The notes below the pieces were generated by a model, which was not told the DNA's origin, did no database searches, and saw nothing but the letters and a program-made list of their open reading frames with translations. The translations under genes and the position numbers were made by a program. Below, piece after piece: positions 58,268-64,000 of a DNA stretch of 64,000 nucleotides (position 1 is its first letter; every line of letters starts with the position of its first letter). This stretch comes from JANQRA01 sp035550735. GTDB lineage: Bacteria > Actinomycetota > Acidimicrobiia > Spongiisociales > ZC4RG35. Location of the stretch: NCBI GenBank assembly GCA_035550735.1, contig DASZOM010000031.1, positions 36,496 through 100,495 of the forward strand, written 5' to 3'.

Positions 58268-59350
58268 CTAGGAGCCCACCCAGGGCAGCCCGAACTGGCG
58301 CACTCCCATCGCGACCGCCGACACCATGATCCACGTGAGGGCGGCGGGGATGAGCCGCTTCCAGCCCAACGTCATCAGCTGGTCGTAGCGAAGCCGCGGC
58401 AGGGTCGCCCGAAGCCAGAAGAAGACGAAGACGATGACATAGGTCTTGAGGATGAACCAGACCGTGGGCAGAACCGCCGAGACGAAGGCGGGAACGGAGC
58501 TCTCGAAGGTCGGGCCGTGCCAGCCCCCGAGGAAGAGTGTGGCGGCGATTGCCGACATCGAGAAGATGTTCACGTACTCGGCGAGGAAGAACATGGCGAA
58601 ACGCATCCCCGAGTACTCGGTGTGATAGCCGCCGACGATCTCCTGTTCCGCCTCCACGAGATCGAAGGGGGCGCGGTTGGTCTCGGCGACGATCGCCATC
58701 ATGAAGATCACGAACGCGACGATCTGGGGGAACACGTTCCATCGGGGCACGAACCCGAGCCAGGTCCCCTCCTGACGGGCGACGATCTCGGTGAGGCTCA
58801 GGGTGCCGCCGTCACCTTGGGTCGCGGTGTACATGACCACGGCCACCATCGCCAGCCCCATGGCCGCCTCGTACGAGATGGCCTGGGCCGTTGCCCGGAT
58901 CCCACCGAGCAGCGGGTACTTCGAGCCCGAGGACCACCCGGCCAGGACCACGGCGTACACCGCCATCGACGACATCGCCAGGATGAAGAGGAGCCCGATG
59001 TTGAGATCGGCCCCCTGGAGGATGACCTCCTCCCCTCCGATCGTGAACGGGGCGCCGAAGGGCACCATCATGAAGATCAGGAACGCGGGGATGACTGCCA
59101 GGAAAGGGGCGAGCAGGAACATTCCCAGCTCCACCTTCCGCGGTGTGATCGACTCCTTGAAGAAGAGCTTCAGCCCGTCGGCGACCGTCTGCAGGATCCC
59201 CCAGGGGCCGGCCCGCATCGGGCCGAGGCGACTCTGCATGTCTGCCACCACCTTGCGCTCCGCCCAGACGTTGATCACCGTGGCCGACAGGAGCAGGACG
59301 AACACGAGCACGACCCGGAGGGCGACGATCCCGATCGCTGCCCAGTCCAT
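58268..59350 (-). CDS. nuoH: NADH-quinone oxidoreductase subunit H (operon 2)
   Basis: The 360-residue quinone-pocket membrane subunit has ERKVVADMQSRLGPMRAGPW near residue 31, VVLAGWSSGSKYPLLGGIRA mid-protein, and the acidic loop FDLVEAEQEIVGGYHTEYSG near residue 225. Its ATG at 59350 shares the final base of the nuoG stop. It joins the peripheral arm to the membrane arm. Confidence 0.96.
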   Translation of the reverse strand: MDWAAIGIVALRVVLVFVLLLSATVINVWAERKVVADMQSRLGPMRAGPWGILQTVADGLKLFFKESITPRKVELGMFLLAPFLAVIPAFLIFMMVPFGAPFTIGGEEVILQGADLNIGLLFILAMSSMAVYAVVLAGWSSGSKYPLLGGIRATAQAISYEAAMGLAMVAVVMYTATQGDGGTLSLTEIVARQEGTWLGFVPRWNVFPQIVAFVIFMMAIVAETNRAPFDLVEAEQEIVGGYHTEYSGMRFAMFFLAEYVNIFSMSAIAATLFLGGWHGPTFESSVPAFVSAVLPTVWFILKTYVIVFVFFWLRATLPRLRYDQLMTLGWKRLIPAALTWIMVSAVAMGVRQFGLPWVGS

Positions 59351-61734
59351 CAGTTGACCACCTTCACCCTGACCACCGGGTCGGTGCCCAGCGAGGCGGC
59401 ACCCACCTGGTTCATGGGCACGTAGACGACACCCGGCGGAGTCGAGGGATCGAGCACCGCGGTGAACTCCCCCTCACCCTGGCTGGTTGTCACCATGACC
59501 GCAGAGCCCTCGTTGACGCCGAGACCTGGGGCGTCGGCCGGATTGAGCTTGGCAACGGCACCCGGTGCCAGCGAGTGCAGCGAGCGGCAGTGACGAAGCC
59601 GGACACCATCGTCGTAGAGGGTGCGGGCGCGGTGCAGTGTGAGCTGGGCGCCCGGCGCCTGGGGGCCCTCGAGGCCGACCGGGATGTGCTCCAGGGCCTG
59701 GCGGCCATTCCGGGGGACCACCACGCCGTCACGCGCCTCCCACTCCAGGAAGTCATGGGTCACCCCGTCATAGAGGGGCAGATTCTCCGCGATCTCCTTG
59801 GCGATCGTCTCTGCCGACGAGAGGCCGAGGGAACGGCCCAAGTGCCCGGCGATGTCCTCGATGATCGACCAGTCGGGGCGGGCCGCCCCGGGGGCGGGCC
59901 TGATCCGGTTCACCTTCTGCACCCGGCCTTCGACATTGGTGACCGTGCCCTCCTTCTCGGCGAAGCCGGCCGCGGGGAGGACCACGTCGGCGTCCCGGTT
60001 GGAATCGTGGAGGAACAGGTCGATGGAGACGACATACTCGGCGCCATAGAGGCCGTCCTCGGCGACCCGGGCATCGGGCATGTCACGTCTCGGGTCGGCG
60101 CCGACCAGCAGCAGGGCCCTGAGAGTGCCCTCGGAGAGGGCCTCCATGATCTGGCGGGTGTCCTTGCCGGGACGGTCGGCGGCGACCCGGCCCGGTCCCA
60201 GATCGGGAGCAAGGCCCATGTCGAGGGCGCCGAACACGTTGGAGCGGTGATGGAGAGGGAGGATCCTGGCCGATCCGGCGGTACGACGGACCATGGCGGC
60301 GACCGACTCGGCGAGACGCGGGCCGTCGGCGACACTCGCCATTCCCACCACGGCCACCACCCCCTGAGCAGAGAGGGCGGCAGTCACCTCGGGATGGGTG
60401 CCGTCGCCGATCTCCTCGAGGAGGGCGAAGCCCCCACCCGGACGGTAGGTGAGCTTGATGGCTGCCCGATCGTCCAGCCCGGTCGCCCGGGGATGGACGA
60501 CGACGAGCTTCTTGCCCAGCTGTTGGGCGGCGCGACGCACCCGGAGGTAGAGCGTCGGGTGCTCCTCTTTCAGATCGGGCCCCCAGACCAGGATGGTGTC
60601 CGCCTCGTCCAGGTCCGAGATCAGGGCGCGGTCCACGGTCGCCGCCAGGAAGGGGGCGGACAGCCCGTCGTCCATCCTGGCGTCGACATGGGGTGTCCCC
60701 AGCACCTCGCGGGCGAAGCGTGAGAGGGCATAGGCGTCCTCGTTGGTGCCGTTGGCCCCGCCGATCACCGCGACCGACTCTCCCCCGTCCTCTTCCAACA
60801 CCAGCTGGAGCCGGGAGGCCACGATGTCGAGGGCCTCGGGCCAGCTCACCTCGACCAGCTCGCCGTCACGTCTCAGCAGAGGCGACGTCAAGCGATGCTC
60901 GGACTGCAGGTACTCATGACCCCAGCGGTCCTTGTCGGAGAGCCACCCGTGGTTGGTTGCGTCGTTGTCGACTCCCACCAGACGCAGCACCTCGTTCTGA
61001 CTGGCGTGGATCTCGACCCGGGGATGGGCGGTGTCGTAGAGACCCGAGCTCTCCACCCTGGTGAGGTCCCAGGGCCGGGCCCGGAATCGGTACGGCTTGG
61101 CGAGCAGGGCCCCCACCGGGCAGAGCTGAACGGTGTTGCCCGAGAAATACGAGGCGAAGGGATGGTCGGGGAAGGTGTTCACCTCGGTGGTGTTGGCCCG
61201 GTCCATGAACTCGATGAGCGGGTCACCAGAGATCTCCTCGGAGAAGCGGGTGCACCGTGCGCAGAGGACACATCGCTCCCGGTCCAGCAGCACCAGGTCG
61301 GAGAGAGGGATGGGCTTCTCGAAGTGCCGCTTGATCTCGACGAACCGGCTCTCCCCGGGGCCGTAGGCCAATGCCTGGTCCTGGAGCGGGCACTCGCCCC
61401 CCTTGTCGCAGACCGGGCAGTCGAGGGGGTGATTGGCGAGGAGGAACTCGAGGACCGCCTCCTGGGCCTTCTTCACCTCGGCGTTCTCGGTGTCCACGGC
61501 CATCCCGTCCGCCACCTGGTTGGTGCAGGCGGTGACGATCATCGGCCCGCGCGGGGTCTCCACCTGGACCAGGCACATCCGGCACATCCCCACCGGCTCC
61601 ATCCGCTCGTGCCAGCAGAAGCGGGGGATGTAGGTGCCGCTGTCCTGGGCGGCCCTGATGACGAGCTCCCCCTCGGGAACCCGATGCTCCACCCCGTTGA
61701 TCGTGATGTTGACGAGGTTGGTCTCGGTAGTCAC
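59350..61734 (-). CDS. nuoG: NADH-quinone oxidoreductase subunit G (operon 2)
   Basis: The 794-residue subunit is the largest of the NADH-oxidising arm. It has the [2Fe-2S] ligands in PRFCWHERMEPVGMCRMC and ACTNQ, the HxxxCxxCxxxxxC site in HPLDCPVCDKGGEC, and the [4Fe-4S] site CVLCARCTRF with CPVGAL. A molybdopterin-oxidoreductase-like domain follows. In that domain the extra N7 cluster position reads GLYDTAHPRVEIH, without cysteines, so N7 is probably absent. It overlaps nuoF by four bases and nuoH by one. Confidence 0.96.
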   Translation of the reverse strand: MTTETNLVNITINGVEHRVPEGELVIRAAQDSGTYIPRFCWHERMEPVGMCRMCLVQVETPRGPMIVTACTNQVADGMAVDTENAEVKKAQEAVLEFLLANHPLDCPVCDKGGECPLQDQALAYGPGESRFVEIKRHFEKPIPLSDLVLLDRERCVLCARCTRFSEEISGDPLIEFMDRANTTEVNTFPDHPFASYFSGNTVQLCPVGALLAKPYRFRARPWDLTRVESSGLYDTAHPRVEIHASQNEVLRLVGVDNDATNHGWLSDKDRWGHEYLQSEHRLTSPLLRRDGELVEVSWPEALDIVASRLQLVLEEDGGESVAVIGGANGTNEDAYALSRFAREVLGTPHVDARMDDGLSAPFLAATVDRALISDLDEADTILVWGPDLKEEHPTLYLRVRRAAQQLGKKLVVVHPRATGLDDRAAIKLTYRPGGGFALLEEIGDGTHPEVTAALSAQGVVAVVGMASVADGPRLAESVAAMVRRTAGSARILPLHHRSNVFGALDMGLAPDLGPGRVAADRPGKDTRQIMEALSEGTLRALLLVGADPRRDMPDARVAEDGLYGAEYVVSIDLFLHDSNRDADVVLPAAGFAEKEGTVTNVEGRVQKVNRIRPAPGAARPDWSIIEDIAGHLGRSLGLSSAETIAKEIAENLPLYDGVTHDFLEWEARDGVVVPRNGRQALEHIPVGLEGPQAPGAQLTLHRARTLYDDGVRLRHCRSLHSLAPGAVAKLNPADAPGLGVNEGSAVMVTTSQGEGEFTAVLDPSTPPGVVYVPMNQVGAASLGTDPVVRVKVVN

Positions 61735-63140
61735 GTGCGATCCCCCTCGATCGCGACCTGGTCAGGTGATCGCCCTTCCCCGACGGCACTGGCGACGTGT
61801 AGCGAGCGGGGAGTCTGGGGAGTCGCCCCCCCAGAAACGACAGCACCAGGGAACCAGCAGCCTCCCCGGGCAACATGCTCCTCGACCTCGTCTCTGAAGT
61901 AGTCGCGCAGGGCGATGATCGGCGACACCGCCGACGGGCCGAGGGGACAGATCGTGGTCATCTTCGGCGGCCAGGCGAGACCGATGCTGATCCCGTCGGA
62001 AACGTCGATCAGCAGATCCAGGTCGACGCTGCGACCGAGACCGCTCTCGAGACGACCGAGGACCATCTCCATCCAGGTCGTGCCCTCCCGGCATGGGGTG
62101 CACTGGCCACACGACTCGTCGGAGAAGAATCGGACCACCCGCTCGGCGGCGCGGACCATGCAGGTGTCCTCGTCCATGACGATGACGGCCCCGGATCCGA
62201 GCATCGAGCCGGCGGCGGCGGCCGCTTCCTTGGTGATGGGAAGGTCGAGATGCTGCTCGGGCACGAACCATGGAGCCGAGGCGCCCCCCGGGATCCACGC
62301 CTTGAGCCCGTTGCCGCCACGGATCCCCCCGCCCACGTCGTAGATGAGGTCACGCCAAGTGATCCCATGTGCCAGCTCGTAGTTCCCCGGCTTCTCGACA
62401 TGCCCGGAGAGCGACATCATGAAGGTCCCGGTGTCCTCGGAGTCGGTGAGCCCCGAGTACTTCGCCGCTCCCATCGCCAGGATGTGAGGCAGGTTGGAGA
62501 GGGTCTCGACGTTGTTGACGATGGTGGGCTTCATGTAGAGGCCCTTGGCGGCGGGGAAATAGGGAGGCTTGAGACGTGGCTCGCCACGCAGGCCCTCGAG
62601 TGAGTTGATCAGAGCCGTCTCCTCGCCGCAGATGTAGGCGCCTGCACCGAGGTGGACGGTCACATCGAGGTCGTAGCCCGAGCCGAAGATCTCGGCGCCG
62701 AGATAACCGCGCTCGTAGGCCTCATCCACCGCCCGCTGCACCCGTCGGGCCGGCTTCGCATACTCCCCCCGGACGTAGACGAAGGCATGGTGGACCTCGT
62801 TGGCGAAGGCAGTGATGATGATCCCCTCGATCAGCTGATGGGGGTCGCGCTCCAGGAGCTGGCGGTCCTTGAACGTGCCCGGCTCCGACTCGTCGGCATT
62901 GACCACCAGGTAGGCGGGCCGCTCCGGGGCGAGAAAGCTCCACTTGAGCCCGGCGGAGAAGGCCGCTCCTCCCCGGCCGAGCAGACCCGATGCCTTGACC
63001 TCCTCGACGATGTCGTCCCGGGTGAGCCCGATCGCCCGCTTCGCCTGGACGTATCCCCCGGTCGCCTCGTACCGCTCGATTCCATGTGAGTCGGCCGGGT
63101 GCTCCGTCATTCGCCTGGTGACGACCGGGGCGACGCTCAC
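61731..63140 (-). CDS. nuoF: NADH-quinone oxidoreductase subunit F (operon 2)
   Basis: The 469-residue NADH- and FMN-binding subunit has the flavin loop LLGRGGAAFSAGLKW near residue 53, VVNADESEPGTFKDR near residue 77, GAGAYICGEETALINSLEG near residue 170, and the N3 cluster site ESCGQCTPCREG near residue 345. It oxidises NADH. The C-terminal 40 residues are serine- and arginine-rich without clear function. The GTG at 63140 overlaps the nuoE stop (GTGA); an internal ATG lies ten codons on. Confidence 0.96.
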   Translation of the reverse strand: MSVAPVVTRRMTEHPADSHGIERYEATGGYVQAKRAIGLTRDDIVEEVKASGLLGRGGAAFSAGLKWSFLAPERPAYLVVNADESEPGTFKDRQLLERDPHQLIEGIIITAFANEVHHAFVYVRGEYAKPARRVQRAVDEAYERGYLGAEIFGSGYDLDVTVHLGAGAYICGEETALINSLEGLRGEPRLKPPYFPAAKGLYMKPTIVNNVETLSNLPHILAMGAAKYSGLTDSEDTGTFMMSLSGHVEKPGNYELAHGITWRDLIYDVGGGIRGGNGLKAWIPGGASAPWFVPEQHLDLPITKEAAAAAGSMLGSGAVIVMDEDTCMVRAAERVVRFFSDESCGQCTPCREGTTWMEMVLGRLESGLGRSVDLDLLIDVSDGISIGLAWPPKMTTICPLGPSAVSPIIALRDYFRDEVEEHVARGGCWFPGAVVSGGATPQTPRSLHVASAVGEGRSPDQVAIEGDRT

Positions 63141-63760
63141 TTACCGGGCTCCCTGGCCATCGTGCCCAGCGGCTGGAATGCCGGATAGGGCCCGATGGCG
63201 CCGTCCTCCTCGGCAATGGCCCACTCGAAACTGCGGCGCCCGCCGAAGAGGGACTGCATCTCGTCGCCGTTCACCACCTCGGGCCGGGCCCTTTTCAGCC
63301 AGTTGACCAGCTCGCGCCCCTTCGCGGGTGTGACCCCCTCGATGAGCTCGTAGTTCACCTGGACTGCAGGAGCACCCCCGCAGGCTCCGAGACACTCGAC
63401 GTGCTCGACCGAGATCAACCCTTCGCCGTCGGTCTCACCATGGGGGACACCCGACTCGTCCTCCACCGCGTGGAGCACGTCGTCGGCTCCGAGCAGCATG
63501 CACGAGATGGACGTGCAGCAGGAGACGAGGTATCTGCCGGTCGGCTCCCGCTTGTACATCGTGTAGAAGCTGGCCACCGACTGCACCTGGGCGGGGGTGA
63601 TGCCACACCACTCGGCGACCTCCTCCATGCCCGCCTCCGTGAGGTAACCGTCCTCGGCCATCGCCAGGTAGAGGAGAGGCATGAGCGCAGAGCGCTTCTC
63701 CGGGTATCGGGACATGATCTGGCGGGCACGCTCGCGGGTGGCCTCCGACCAGTGCGTCAT
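63137..63760 (-). CDS. nuoE: NADH-quinone oxidoreductase subunit E (operon 2)
   Basis: The 207-residue thioredoxin-like subunit holds the off-path [2Fe-2S] cluster N1a, with ligands in VSCCTSISCML near residue 80 and ECLGACGGAPAVQV near residue 122. A helical N-terminus (RQIMSRYPEKRSALMPLLYL) contacts NuoF. It starts at the ATG at 63760. A 64-base gap separates it from nuoD and contains a short hairpin; there is no clear Shine-Dalgarno. Confidence 0.95.
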   Translation of the reverse strand: MTHWSEATRERARQIMSRYPEKRSALMPLLYLAMAEDGYLTEAGMEEVAEWCGITPAQVQSVASFYTMYKREPTGRYLVSCCTSISCMLLGADDVLHAVEDESGVPHGETDGEGLISVEHVECLGACGGAPAVQVNYELIEGVTPAKGRELVNWLKRARPEVVNGDEMQSLFGGRRSFEWAIAEEDGAIGPYPAFQPLGTMAREPGK

Positions 63761-63799
63761 CGCCGGCGAGATTAGGGAGTTTGGCTCTAGCTAGTGAAA

Positions 63800-63815
63800 C
63801 CGGGAACAAGCCCGG
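63800..63815 (-). other. Short hairpin in the nuoD-nuoE gap
   Basis: CCGGG and CCCGG form a five-pair stem around a six-base loop. On the minus strand the stem is followed by TTTCACT. It lies 10-25 bases after the nuoD stop. It might attenuate transcription or protect the upstream mRNA, but it is too short to call a terminator. Confidence 0.3.
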
Positions 63816-63824
63816 GAGCGGGCG

Positions 63825-64000
63825 TTACCGGTCTACGTCGCCCATCACCGGGTCCATCGAGGCGATGGTGGCGATGGTGTCGGCGACGAGGCTGTCCGCC
63901 ATGGCGATCGGCAGCGCCTGGAGGTTGTAGAAGGACGGCGCCCGGGTGTGCATCCGGTAGGGCTGGGCGCCGCCATCGGAGACCAGGTAGCAGCCGAGCT
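63825..64000 (-). CDS. nuoD: NADH-quinone oxidoreductase subunit D, 3' end (operon 2)
   Basis: The last 58 codons are in the window, ending TAA at 63825. The translation includes GCYLVSDGGAQPYRMHTRAP, FYNLQAL and a C-terminus SMDPVMGDVDR that matches the NuoD end, including the arginine near the tail and the FVLGDVDR-like close of the operon-1 copy. The gene starts beyond the right edge, and nuoA, nuoB and nuoC probably lie there too. Confidence 0.93.
   Translation of the reverse strand, partial: LGCYLVSDGGAQPYRMHTRAPSFYNLQALPIAMADSLVADTIATIASMDPVMGDVDR

Noticed and set aside
63800..63815. Rho-independent terminator between nuoD and nuoE
   Set aside because: The stem has only five pairs and the T-run is three bases, inside an operon that should be co-transcribed.

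Overview
The window is a 64 kb piece of a high-GC chromosome that is packed with genes. No gap between genes exceeds about 160 bases, and I saw no rRNA, tRNA, IS element, phage gene or CRISPR array. Several features point to an actinomycete (Actinomycetota), perhaps an uncultured lineage such as Acidimicrobiia: the GlgE maltosyltransferase pathway with a TreS-maltokinase fusion, a GuaB3-type IMP dehydrogenase paralogue, a mycothiol-type DinB/MDMPI protein, an LCP cell-wall ligase, a mycobacterial-type transaldolase, many GTG/TTG starts, and a recurrent TANNNT hexamer 5-9 bases before start codons, which suggests leaderless mRNAs. The phylum is inferred with fair confidence and the class is only a guess.

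Layout. 1-4220 (minus): the first codons of a truncated gene, then an operon running right to left with a B12-binding mutase subunit, sucC, sucD, an MDMPI-like protein, a DsrE-like protein and a flavin split-barrel protein. 4289-20332: housekeeping and signalling genes: tal, pcrA, a sensor kinase, a CheA-like hybrid kinase, guaB3-guaA, a CPBP protease, trpS, a sulfite-oxidase/pentapeptide-repeat fusion, an LCP protein, a GAF sensor kinase, a NUDIX hydrolase and a GNAT acetyltransferase. 20358-30771 (minus): a complex I operon in the order nuoABCD-HIJKLMN that lacks nuoEFG. 30857-45337: a nucleotide pyrophosphatase-like protein, then alpha-glucan metabolism, with glgP-glgX on plus facing a minus-strand operon (DUF402, glgB, GH57, glgE, treS-mak). 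45426-49023: a ferric-iron ABC importer behind two palindromes. 49097-51794: moaA, two tiny zinc-ribbon-like paralogues and a bactofilin-like membrane protein. 51778-64000 (minus): a second complex I operon, with nuoEFG, running off the right edge inside nuoD.

How it fits together. The organism appears to respire with two complex I versions: a 14-subunit NADH enzyme and an 11-subunit form that must take electrons from another donor. It links the methylmalonyl-CoA route to succinyl-CoA and ATP/GTP synthesis. It should convert trehalose to branched alpha-glucan through maltose-1-phosphate and break the glucan down with GlgP and GlgX. Iron-sulfur and molybdenum-cofactor needs are served by the iron importer and MoaA.

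The most unusual non-coding signal is a bulged stem element in gaps of both nuo operons. Two full copies have a 9-bp stem, a 9-base bulge ending AGACGCCG and an 8-bp stem, and all five base-pair differences between them are compensatory. A solitary arm lies in a third nuo gap. A separate 46-bp repeat sits just after the stop codons of two unrelated genes.
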